From Streptomyces lavendulae subsp. lavendulae (GTDB lineage Bacteria; Actinomycetota; Actinomycetes; Streptomycetales; Streptomycetaceae), in contig NZ_CP024985.1 of NCBI RefSeq assembly GCF_002803845.1, forward strand, positions 3,534,001-3,598,000: 64,000 nt of DNA, in the 5' to 3' direction. The position numbers and the translations under genes were made by a program. Below the pieces are notes generated by a model, which saw only the letters and a list, made by a program, of their open reading frames with translations, had not been told where the DNA came from and ran no database searches. The first letter of the stretch is position 1. Each line of letters opens with the position of its first letter. Below, in pieces: positions 49,490 to 57,650 of the stretch.

Positions 49490-49572
49490 AAATCGCAGAT
49501 CACACCTGCGCGGTGATACCTGTCACAGATCGCCTCACGGTTGAACTGCAACTTCGTGTGATCTGCCGATTT
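49490..49572. promoter_or_regulatory. Long inverted repeat enclosing a Crp-like site upstream of sucCD
   Basis: AAATCGCAGATCACAC (49490-49505) pairs with GTGTGATCTGCCGATTT (49556-49572) with a single extra base, about 50 bases apart. Inside it, GGTGATACCTGTCACA (49512-49527) fits both the E. coli CRP consensus at 9 of 10 fixed positions and the Streptomyces GTG-N6-GNCAC form. It lies between the VWA gene stop and sucC, both on the minus strand. Confidence 0.7.
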
Positions 49573-49575
49573 GCG

Positions 49576-50772
49576 TCAGCGTCCGTCCGTGCTGGGCAGG
49601 GGCCGCTTCTCCAGTGCCGCCGCCATCACCTCCGGGAACAGGTCGGGGGTGCAGGCGAAGGCGGGCGCGCCGAGTGCGGCGAGCGCCGCCGCGTGTTCGT
49701 GATCGTAGGCCGGGGCGCCCTCGTCGGACAGTGCGAGGAGGGTCACGAATTCCACTCCGGCGGCCTTCATCGCCGCGACCCGTTTGATCATCTCGTCGCG
49801 TATGCCGCCCTCGTACAGATCACTGATCAGGACGACGACCGTGTCGGCGGGACGGGTGATCCGGGACTGGCAGTAGGCGAGGGCGCGGTTGATGTCGGTG
49901 CCGCCGCCGAGCTGGGTGCCGAAGAGGACGTCGACCGGGTCGTCGAGCTCGTCGGTGAGGTCGACGACGGCCGTGTCGAAGACGACCAGGCGGGTCGCGA
50001 TCGAGCGCATGGACGCCAGGACCGCCCCGAAGACCGAGGCGTAGACGACGGACGCGGCCATCGAACCCGACTGGTCGACGCAGAGGACGACCTCCTTGCG
50101 GACCGCCCGCGCGGACCGGCCGTGGCCGACGAGGCGCTCCGGCACGACCGTCCGGTGCTCGGGCAGGTAGTTCTTCAGGTTCGCCCGGATGGTCCGGTCC
50201 CAGTCGATGTCGCGGTGGCGGGGGCGGGCGGTCCGCGCCGACCGGTCGAGCGCGCCCGTGACGGTGGCCCGCGTACGGGAGGACAGGCGCCGCTCCAGGT
50301 CCTCCACCACCTTGCGGACCACGGCCCGCGCGGTCTCCCTGGTGGTGTCCGGGAGGGCCTTGTTCAGCGACAGCAGGGTGCCGACCAGGTGGACGTCCGG
50401 CTCGACGGCCTCCAGCATCTCCGGCTCCAGCAGCAGCGTGGCCAGGCCGAGCCGCTCGATGGCGTCCCGCTGCATGACCTGGACCACCGTGGTGGGGAAG
50501 TACGTACGGATGTCCCCGAGCCAGCGCGCCACCTGCGGCGCGGAGCCCCCGAGCCCGGCGGACCGCTCCCCCGCCGGCCGTCCGCCGCCGTCACCGCCGC
50601 TCCCGTAGAGCGCTTCCAGGGCGGCGTCCATCGCGGCGTCGCGCCCGGCCGGCGCGTACCCCGTGCCGTCGGCCCCGCCGCCGAGCACCATCCGCCAGCG
50701 CCGCAGCCGCTCGTCCCCCGCGACGGCCTCCGCCGCCGCCGTCCCGTCGGCCGTCCGCTCCCGCTCCGTCAT
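49576..50772 (-). CDS. VWA-domain protein of the MoxR/DUF5682 cluster
   Basis: A 398-residue cytoplasmic protein (no signal peptide). The N-terminal 220 residues are helical and family-specific (ARWLGDIRTYFPTTVVQVMQRDA). The von Willebrand A domain follows with the metal site DQSGS (233-237) in VVLCVDQSGSMAASV, a conserved Thr in LGGGTDINRAL and Asp in VVLISDLYEGG. MoxR-type ATPases usually act as loaders with such VWA partners. It is the last gene of the AAA / DUF5682 / VWA unit, 92 bases after DUF5682. By its domain it resembles E. coli YehP (from memory). Confidence 0.9.
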   Translation of the reverse strand: MTERERTADGTAAAEAVAGDERLRRWRMVLGGGADGTGYAPAGRDAAMDAALEALYGSGGDGGGRPAGERSAGLGGSAPQVARWLGDIRTYFPTTVVQVMQRDAIERLGLATLLLEPEMLEAVEPDVHLVGTLLSLNKALPDTTRETARAVVRKVVEDLERRLSSRTRATVTGALDRSARTARPRHRDIDWDRTIRANLKNYLPEHRTVVPERLVGHGRSARAVRKEVVLCVDQSGSMAASVVYASVFGAVLASMRSIATRLVVFDTAVVDLTDELDDPVDVLFGTQLGGGTDINRALAYCQSRITRPADTVVVLISDLYEGGIRDEMIKRVAAMKAAGVEFVTLLALSDEGAPAYDHEHAAALAALGAPAFACTPDLFPEVMAAALEKRPLPSTDGR

Positions 50773-50864
50773 CCGTCCTTCCCCCTCCGCTCGTTCCCTG
50801 CGTTCCCTGCGTTCCCTGCGTTCCCGCTCCGGCCGCCGCCCCGCCGCCCCCGTGTGCCAGCGCC

Positions 50865-53135
50865 TCAGCCCGCCGCGGCCAGCAGCAGGCGGGCCAGGGC
50901 CTCCGCCGCGTCCGCGCGGGCCGGATCGAGGTCCGGGGCGAAGCCCTCGGGGGCGGCCCGGGAGGCGGAGCGCGCCCGCCCGGCGCCGGGGCCCCGGCGC
51001 ACCAGCTCGCCCAGGCTCCGCTTCACCCCGGGCTCGTACGCCCCGAACGTCCGCCGCAGCAGCGGCAGTACGTCGACGAAGGCGTCCGGCGGCACCGACA
51101 CCAGCCAGGTGTCGATCAGGCCCAGCAGCCGCTCGTCGTGCACCAGCAGGGTGCCGCCGCCCGCGTTCCCCCCGGCGAAGCCCTCGATCCAGCCCGCCGC
51201 GTCGGCCGGGGCCGCCGCCGGGGACAGCGCGAGCCCCATCAGCCGCGCCGTCTCCTCAGCCGGGAGCCGGCCGCCGTCCAGCAGCAGCCGGGCGGCCCGG
51301 CCGCGGATCACCCCGGGTACGGCGTCCCGCCCGGCCAGCGTCCGCAGCACCCCCGACCAGCGCTCGCGCAGCCCCGGGTCGGTGTCCGCCAGCAGGGCGA
51401 CCGCTCCGTGCACCCCGTCCACGTGCCCGCGCAGCGCCGCCGCCCCGTCGGCGTCCAGCCCGGCCGCGCAGGCCGCGGGCAGGGCCACGCAGATCCGCTC
51501 CGCCAGCCCCGCCGCGACCGTGCCCAGGGCCGAGGCGTCGGTCCCCCGCACGTCCCCGTAGCGCAGCGAACGGGCCAGCGCGGGCAGCGCCCCCGCGAGC
51601 CGGGCCACGTCCGTGTCGAGCGCCGCCCGGTCGGCGAGGGCCCGCAGCACGGCGGGCAGCGCCTCGGACAGCCCGGCCAGCAGGCACCGCTCGGCCAGCG
51701 CCGTGATCTCGCCGAGCTCCCCGGCGCCGCGGGCTTCGGCCTCCGCCCTGGCGGTGGCGGCCCCCGGGACGGTGGTGCCCCAGATCCCGGCCTCGGCCAC
51801 CCGTACCGACAGCTCGGGCTCCCAGCACAGCCGCCAGGTCTCGCGGAAGGTGCCCGTGCCGGTGCGGGAGGCGGTCGGCACGCCCCAGTCGACACCGAGC
51901 AGCCGCAGCCGGTGCAGCAGCAGGGACTTGGCCGCGTCGGTGTCCTTGCGCAGGTCGAGCTCCAGGTCTCGGCTCTGCGCCTCGGCCTTCAGACGCAGGG
52001 TGCGCATGCGGCGGGTGAGGTCCCGCTGGAGCGGAACGGCGGGCGCGGTCCCGGGTACCTCGCCGAGCACGTCGCCGACGACGAGCCGGTCCTCGATCAG
52101 CGCGAGCGGCACGTCGGAGCCGTCGCACATGACCGCCCGGACGGCCTCCAGGGTCTCGGTGAGCCCGGGCAGCGGTCGGCCCCGCAGGGCGGCGAGGGTC
52201 CGGGCGAGGCGGACGGTCTCGATGACGTGCGCCGGGGAGACCTGCCGGTCCTCCTCGCGCAGCAGGCCCGCGACCTTGGTCAGCCAGCGCTCGACGGGCC
52301 GGTCGGGGGCCGCGAAGAGGTGCGCGTACCAGCCGGGCGAGGTGATGCCCGCGCCGTATCCGCCGGCCCTGGCGAGCCTGCGGTGGGTCCAGGGCACCCA
52401 GGTGGTCTCCACCTTGGTCCTCGGGAGTCCGGTGAGCAGGGCCCGGTCGGCCGCCGCCGTGGTCCGGGCGCGCAGCGCCGGTACGTGCCAGGCCCCGCAC
52501 ACCACGGCGTAGTCCGCGCCGAACTCCCGGCGGGCGGCCCGCATCCGCTGCCGCATGTGCGCCTCGCGGACCAGGTCGCCGGGGCGGCCGCCGTCCCCGT
52601 GGGTCTCGCGCAGGGCGCCCATCGCCTCCGCGAGCGCCGCGAAGGGGGCCAGCGGATCGGGTGCGGAGTCCGCGTCCCGGTGTTCGACCACGTCCTCCCA
52701 CCAGCGCTCCGGGTCGTCGTACCCGGCGGCGCCGGCGAGTGCCGTGAGCGGGTCCACCGGCACGGAGCCGGCTCCGCCGTCGTCCTCGTCCGCGCCGGGG
52801 CCTTCGGCCAGCGTGTGCGCGGCCGGCAGGTCGATGAAGCGCACCGGCACGTCCCGGGCCTGGGCCCAGCGCAGGGCGACCCATTCGGGGGAGAAGGAGG
52901 CGAGCGGCCAGAACGCGGCCCGGCCCGGATCGTCCGCCGCGTGGGCGAGCAGGGCGACGGGCGGGCGCATGTCCGGTTCGGCGGCCAGTGCCAGCAGGGC
53001 GTCCCCTTCGGGCGGCCCCTCGATCAGCACGGCCCGCGGCTGCGCCGCGTCGAGCGCGGCCCGGACCGAGCGGGCGGAGCCGGGGCCGTGGTGGCGCACC
53101 CCCAGCAGCAGCGGCTGCGCGGCCCCCGGGCTCAT
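50865..53135 (-). CDS. DUF5682 family protein
   Basis: A 756-residue protein of unknown function. It opens with LLLGVRHHGPGSARSVRAAL and VLIEGPPEGDALL, a pattern like the TraB/ChaN/EreA fold in which His and Glu bind metal. FGADYAVVCGAWHVPAL at about 212-228 could be the second half of that site. The long C-terminal half is helical and Ala/Leu-rich. It is translationally coupled to the AAA gene by a 4-base ATGA overlap. The same neighbours (MoxR ATPase, VWA, SWIM) occur with E. coli YehM as I remember it. Metal and hydrolase roles are inference. Confidence 0.87.
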   Translation of the reverse strand: MSPGAAQPLLLGVRHHGPGSARSVRAALDAAQPRAVLIEGPPEGDALLALAAEPDMRPPVALLAHAADDPGRAAFWPLASFSPEWVALRWAQARDVPVRFIDLPAAHTLAEGPGADEDDGGAGSVPVDPLTALAGAAGYDDPERWWEDVVEHRDADSAPDPLAPFAALAEAMGALRETHGDGGRPGDLVREAHMRQRMRAARREFGADYAVVCGAWHVPALRARTTAAADRALLTGLPRTKVETTWVPWTHRRLARAGGYGAGITSPGWYAHLFAAPDRPVERWLTKVAGLLREEDRQVSPAHVIETVRLARTLAALRGRPLPGLTETLEAVRAVMCDGSDVPLALIEDRLVVGDVLGEVPGTAPAVPLQRDLTRRMRTLRLKAEAQSRDLELDLRKDTDAAKSLLLHRLRLLGVDWGVPTASRTGTGTFRETWRLCWEPELSVRVAEAGIWGTTVPGAATARAEAEARGAGELGEITALAERCLLAGLSEALPAVLRALADRAALDTDVARLAGALPALARSLRYGDVRGTDASALGTVAAGLAERICVALPAACAAGLDADGAAALRGHVDGVHGAVALLADTDPGLRERWSGVLRTLAGRDAVPGVIRGRAARLLLDGGRLPAEETARLMGLALSPAAAPADAAGWIEGFAGGNAGGGTLLVHDERLLGLIDTWLVSVPPDAFVDVLPLLRRTFGAYEPGVKRSLGELVRRGPGAGRARSASRAAPEGFAPDLDPARADAAEALARLLLAAAG

Positions 53136-54238
53136 GCGCTCACCTCCCGGCAGGCACGGTAGAAGTCCTTCCAGCCGTCCCGCTCGCGGACGACCGCCTC
53201 CAGGTACTCCTGCCAGACGAGCCGGTCGGCGGCCGGGTCGCGCACGACGGCGCCGAGGATGCCGGCGGCCACGTCGCAGGGGCGCAGGACGCCGTCGCCG
53301 AAGTGGGCGGCCAGTGCCAGCCCGCCGGTGACCACCGAGATGGCCTCGGCGGTGGAGAGGGTGCCGCTGGGCGACTTCACCTTGGTGCGGCCGTCGCCGG
53401 TGACGCCCTCGCGCAGCTCCCGGAAGACGGTGACGACGCGGCGGATCTCCTCCAGTCCCTCGGGGGCGGGCGGCAGGTCCAGGGAGCGGCCCAGCTGGTC
53501 GACGCGGCGGGCGACGATGTCGACCTCGGCGTCGGCGGTGGCGGGCAGCGGCAGCACGACGGTGTTGAAGCGGCGGCGCAGCGCGCTGGAGAGCTCGTTG
53601 ACCCCGCGGTCGCGGTCGTTGGCGGTGGCGATGAGGTTGAACCCGCGGACGGCCTGCACCTCCTGGCCGAGCTCCGGTATCGGGAGCGTCTTCTCGGACA
53701 GGATGGTGATGAGGCTGTCCTGGACGTCGGCGGGGATGCGGGTGAGCTCCTCGACGCGGGCGGTCGAGCCCTCGGCCATGGCCCGCATGACGGGGCTGGG
53801 GACGAGTGCCTCGCGGCCGGGGCCGTGGGCGAGGAGGCGGGCGTAGTTCCAGCCGTAGCGGACGGCTTCTTCGGGGGTGCCGGCGGTGCCCTGGACCAGG
53901 AGGGTGGAATCGCCGCTGACGGCGGCGGCGAGGTGCTCGGAGACCCAGGTCTTGGCGGTGCCGGGGACGCCGAGGAGGAGCAGGGCCCGGTCGGTGGCGA
54001 GGGTGGTGACGGCGACCTCGACGATCCTGCGCGGGCCGACGTACTTGGGCGTGACGACGGTGCCGTCGGCGAGCGTGCCGCCGAGCAGGTAGGTGGCGAC
54101 GGCCCAGGGGGAGAGTTTCCAGCGGGCCGGGCGGGGCCGGTCGTCGGCCGCTTCCAGGGCTTTCAGTTCGTGTGCGAAGGCGTCTTCGGCGTGCGGTCGC
54201 AGCGCTTCGCCTGCGGTGTCGGTTCCGGGCATGGTCAT
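53132..54238 (-). CDS. MoxR-family AAA+ ATPase
   Basis: A 368-residue AAA+ protein. Walker A is GVPGTAKT (90-97). The Walker B position reads RVEELTRIPADVQDSL, where the usual LLxDE is replaced by VEE, so the first acidic residue is missing. Sensor 1 is FNLIATANDRDRGVNELSSALRRRF, a typical MoxR helix with arginine finger. It heads the unit (AAA, DUF5682, VWA) and is divergent from a SWIM protein with a 10-base inverted repeat in the gap. It probably remodels the VWA partner. By context it matches E. coli YehL. Confidence 0.92.
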   Translation of the reverse strand: MTMPGTDTAGEALRPHAEDAFAHELKALEAADDRPRPARWKLSPWAVATYLLGGTLADGTVVTPKYVGPRRIVEVAVTTLATDRALLLLGVPGTAKTWVSEHLAAAVSGDSTLLVQGTAGTPEEAVRYGWNYARLLAHGPGREALVPSPVMRAMAEGSTARVEELTRIPADVQDSLITILSEKTLPIPELGQEVQAVRGFNLIATANDRDRGVNELSSALRRRFNTVVLPLPATADAEVDIVARRVDQLGRSLDLPPAPEGLEEIRRVVTVFRELREGVTGDGRTKVKSPSGTLSTAEAISVVTGGLALAAHFGDGVLRPCDVAAGILGAVVRDPAADRLVWQEYLEAVVRERDGWKDFYRACREVSA

Positions 54239-54295
54239 GGTCCCCCTCCAATGCTCGGCAGCCGTTCCCGACTGCTGTACCCACCGTGCACCATG

Positions 54296-54352
54296 CCACT
54301 GACAACACCCCCCGATATCAACGTCGTTGCAGGTCAGAGCGATTGTCAGTGG
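54296..54352. promoter_or_regulatory. Divergent control region with CCACTGACAA / TTGTCAGTGG inverted repeat
   Basis: Perfect 10-base arms, 54296-54305 and 54343-54352, 37 bases apart, in the 134-base gap between the AAA and SWIM genes. Each arm contains TTGTCA pointing towards its own gene, so the pair could be the two -35 boxes or a shared regulator site; no clean -10 boxes are visible. Confidence 0.65.
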
Positions 54353-54372
54353 GGGTCTCTACGGTGGTTCAC

Positions 54373-55707
54373 ATGACTGGGCAGCAGGTCCGCCGGACGG
54401 CGGAACAGGTACTGGCTCTGGCACCTGACGAAGCGTCGCGCAAGGCGGGGGGAAAGCTAGGAGGGGAGGGTTCGTGGACGCATACCGGAGGTTCCGCTTC
54501 CGGTGCTGTGTGGGGGTTGTGCAAGGGCAGCGGCAGCACGCCGTACCGGACGGTCGTGGACCTCACGGGACCGGCGTACAAGTGCTCCTGCCCGAGCCGG
54601 AAGTTCCCGTGCAAGCACGCGCTGGGACTGCTGCTGCTCTGGGCGCGCCGGGGGGCGGGAGATCCCGTCGCGGCCCCGGACTGGGCCGCGGAGTGGCTGG
54701 CGGGGCGGACGGCCCGGGCGGAGCGCCGGACGGCCGGTCCGGTGGACGCCGAGGCGGCCCGCAAGCGGGCCGAGCGCCGGGCCGGGCGGGTCGGGGCGGG
54801 GGTCGCGGAGCTGGAGCGGCGGCTCTCGGACGTGCTGAGCGGGGGGCTCGCCGGGCAGGAGCGGTCAGGGTACGCGGGCTGGGAGGAGACCGCGGCCCGG
54901 ATGGTCGACGCCCAGGCGCCCGGGCTCGCCTCCCGGGTGCGGGAGCTCGGGGCAATACCCGGTTGCGGCGCCGGCTGGCCCGCCCGGATGCTTGAGGAGT
55001 TCGCGCTGCTGCACCTGCTGGACCGGGCCTGGTTGGGGGTGTCCGGGCTTCCGGAGCCGCTGGCCGCGACCGTCCGCAGCCGGGTGGGGCTGCCACAGCC
55101 GGCGGAGGGGGAGGCCGTCGGGGACCAATGGCTCGTACTGGCCCAGTACGACTCGGTGTCCGCGGACGGCCGGCTCACCACCCGCCGGACGTGGCTGTGG
55201 GGGCTGGGGAGCGGACGCCCGGCCCTGGTGCTGGACTTCGGCCCGCCCGGGCGGCCGCCGGAGCTGGCACTGCCCGTCGGACTGGCACTGGAGGCGGAAA
55301 TCCGCTTCCGGCCCGGCTCGGCGGGACTCCGCGGGGACCTGGGGGACCGCACCGTCACGGCGGCGGTCCCGGGGGTGCCCGAGGGGGTGAGCACCGGCGA
55401 GGCCCTCGCGGCCTACGGGGCCGCGCTGCGGGAGGACCCGTGGCTGGAGTCCTGGCCGGTGGTGCTCGGCCCGGTGATCCCGATACCGGGGGAAGCCGGT
55501 GACGGGGCCTGGCAGATCGCGGACGTGGAGGGGACGTCCGCGCTGCCGGTGACCCTCGCCCAAGGCCGCTCGCGGTCCGGACTGTGGCAGCTCGCCGCCC
55601 TCTCGGGCGGTGGCCCCGTCACGGTCTTCGGCGAGTGCGGCCACCGCGGATTCACTCCGCTGACGGCCTGGGATCCGCACACCGCGGAGCCGGTCGCCCT
55701 GGGGTGA
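54373..55707 (+). CDS. SWIM zinc-finger protein of the MoxR/DUF5682 cluster
   Basis: A 444-residue protein with the SWIM motif CxC...CxH at Cys71, Cys73, Cys80 and His82 (KCSCPSRKFPCKHALGLLLLW). SWIM fingers bind DNA or protein. The rest is an Arg/Ala-rich helical linker, then a beta-rich C-terminal domain (WLVLAQYDSVSADGRLTTRRTW, ALPVTLAQGRSRSGLWQLAAL) without a known catalytic motif. ATG 54373 with GGTGG upstream. It is the counterpart of E. coli YehQ by context and motif. Followed by the DUF5691 gene after a 284-base gap that holds a GGACAC repeat but no gene. Confidence 0.9.
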   Translation: MTGQQVRRTAEQVLALAPDEASRKAGGKLGGEGSWTHTGGSASGAVWGLCKGSGSTPYRTVVDLTGPAYKCSCPSRKFPCKHALGLLLLWARRGAGDPVAAPDWAAEWLAGRTARAERRTAGPVDAEAARKRAERRAGRVGAGVAELERRLSDVLSGGLAGQERSGYAGWEETAARMVDAQAPGLASRVRELGAIPGCGAGWPARMLEEFALLHLLDRAWLGVSGLPEPLAATVRSRVGLPQPAEGEAVGDQWLVLAQYDSVSADGRLTTRRTWLWGLGSGRPALVLDFGPPGRPPELALPVGLALEAEIRFRPGSAGLRGDLGDRTVTAAVPGVPEGVSTGEALAAYGAALREDPWLESWPVVLGPVIPIPGEAGDGAWQIADVEGTSALPVTLAQGRSRSGLWQLAALSGGGPVTVFGECGHRGFTPLTAWDPHTAEPVALG

Positions 55708-55942
55708 CCGGGGCCCGGGGGGGGCCGTGCGAGGAGGGGAAGGGCGGATCGGGGCCGGAAGGGCCGGTACCGGAAGGGACCGGAACGACCGGGATCCGCC
55801 CTGCACGTCGAGTACCCGGAACGGGGCGCGGGGGCGCCGCCGTACGGGACGAGAAAGCCGGGGGGCTTTGTGATGAACGACAACCACGCCAGCTGACGCA
55901 TGCCCCGGTCCCGCACAGGGGGCGGGACCGGGGCCCTAACAC

Positions 55943-55966
55943 CGACACGGACACGGACACGGACAC
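55943..55966. repeat. GGACAC hexanucleotide tandem repeat
   Basis: Four six-base units (one CGACAC and three GGACAC) sit 26 bases upstream of the DUF5691 GTG, within the non-coding gap after the SWIM gene. Confidence 0.75.
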
Positions 55967-55991
55967 GCGAGAAGACGAGGGAGGGGGTCCG

Positions 55992-57641
55992 GTGAACGAC
56001 ATCGACCAGGCCGGCGGTACGACGACGGCGGACGGGGACGCGGAGCGGCACGGGGAGCGGGACTGGGAGGACCTGGTCGCGACCGCGCTGCTGGGCACCG
56101 AACGGCGGGGCGGCTCACCTCAGGCACTGCTCGGCGCGGCGGCGCTGCGGACGGTGCGCCGCCGCGCCGGGCTGCGGCCCGCCGAGGCGGCGCACCGTCC
56201 GCGGCCCGCGCCGCGGGACCCGCGCCCGGCTCCGCCGCGGGCCGCCCGGCGGCGGCTCGCCCAGCTGCTGGCGGGCCGCACCGCGGCGAACAACGGCGGC
56301 GGGCGGCGGGGGGCCGCCCCGGATCTGACGGAGCTGCTCCCGCAGTGGCTGGCCGCGGCCGGCCGGCACGGCTACCGCGCGCCGGAGGCGCTGGTCCCGG
56401 CGCTGCTGGACGCGGCGCGGGCCCGGACCGACCTGCGCCCGCAGGCCCTGGCCCTGGCCGGGGCCCGGGGGCTGTGGCTGGCCCGGATGAATCCGGACTG
56501 GCGGTTCGCGCTGCGCGGGGCGGCGGGCGGCGGCGGGGGCCTGCCCGACCCGGCGGACGGCCCGGCGGTGGAACGGCTCTGGGAGGAGGGGCTGTTCGCG
56601 GAACGGGTCGCCCTGCTCGGCATCGTACGGGCGCACGACGCGGGGGCCGCGACCCGGCTGCTGACCACGACCTGGCCCACCGAACGGGCTGAGGACCGGC
56701 TGATGTTCCTCGACTCGCTCAGGACCGGACTCTCCCCCGCGGACGAGCCGTTCCTGGAAGCGGCACTGGCCGACCGCAGCCGCAACGTCCGGGCCACCGC
56801 GGCCGAACTGCTCTCCGCCCTGCCCGGTTCGGCGCTGGCCGGGCGGATGGCCCGGCGGGCGCTGGCCTGCGTGGGCCCGGGCGCCGTCGAACCGCCCGCG
56901 GAGTGCGACGCGGGGATGCTGCGCGACGGGGTGGTCAAGCGGCCGCCCGCGGGACGCGGTGAACGGGCTTGGTGGCTGGGCCAGTTGGTGGAGGCCGCGC
57001 CCCTGTCCTGCTGGCCGGAGCGGTTCGGGGGGCTCGACCCGGCCGGGATCGTGGCACTGCCGGTGCCCGGGGGCTGGGCGGAGGAGCTGCATGCGGCCTG
57101 GTGCCGGGCGGCGGTGCGCCAGCGGGATCCGCAGTGGTCGAAGGCCCTGCTCGGCCCGGCGTCCGCACCGCCCGCGGCGGGTCCGGGGACCGCCTCGCTG
57201 GCGGAGCGGGCGAAGCTGCTGGAGACCCTGCCGGAGGGGGAACGGGCCGACTGGGTCGCGGAGTTCGTACGGGCGCACGGCCTGTCGGAGGCCTTCCAGC
57301 TGCTCGGCGTGTGCCGGGTCCCCTGGGCCGGGGCGCTGGGCCGGGCGGTGGTCGAGGCCCTGGACGCGGCGCGCGAGGCGGGCAGCTACCCGTGGAGCTT
57401 CAGCGGGGTGATGGGCCTGGCCGAACGCTGCCTCGATCCCGCCGAGGCCTCCCGCCTGGAGGCCCTGACCACCCTCGGGGAGGACCACCAGGACACGGAA
57501 GCCTCCCAGGACACCTCCCCGGGCGCCGCCGCGTACTGGTCGGAGGCCTTCCAGCGCCTGGTGGCCACCCTGCGCCTGCGCGCGGCGATGCTCGCCGAAC
57601 TGGCCCCGCCGCCTGATGTCCCACCGGGCCCGTGGAGTTAG
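55992..57641 (+). CDS. DUF5691 family protein
   Basis: A 549-residue protein, mostly alpha-helical and built from HEAT-like repeats by eye (DRSRNVRATAAELLSALPGSALAGRMARRAL; AERAKLLETLPEGERADWVAEFVRAHG). The start segment WEDLVATALLGTERRG is a family hallmark. No catalytic motif is seen. GTG 55992 follows GGGGGTCC. It belongs to the SWIM-side operon of the MoxR/VWA cluster, and such helical repeats suggest a scaffold. Stop to next start is 9 bases. Confidence 0.85.
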   Translation: MNDIDQAGGTTTADGDAERHGERDWEDLVATALLGTERRGGSPQALLGAAALRTVRRRAGLRPAEAAHRPRPAPRDPRPAPPRAARRRLAQLLAGRTAANNGGGRRGAAPDLTELLPQWLAAAGRHGYRAPEALVPALLDAARARTDLRPQALALAGARGLWLARMNPDWRFALRGAAGGGGGLPDPADGPAVERLWEEGLFAERVALLGIVRAHDAGAATRLLTTTWPTERAEDRLMFLDSLRTGLSPADEPFLEAALADRSRNVRATAAELLSALPGSALAGRMARRALACVGPGAVEPPAECDAGMLRDGVVKRPPAGRGERAWWLGQLVEAAPLSCWPERFGGLDPAGIVALPVPGGWAEELHAAWCRAAVRQRDPQWSKALLGPASAPPAAGPGTASLAERAKLLETLPEGERADWVAEFVRAHGLSEAFQLLGVCRVPWAGALGRAVVEALDAAREAGSYPWSFSGVMGLAERCLDPAEASRLEALTTLGEDHQDTEASQDTSPGAAAYWSEAFQRLVATLRLRAAMLAELAPPPDVPPGPWS

Positions 57642-57650
57642 GTTGCGCCC

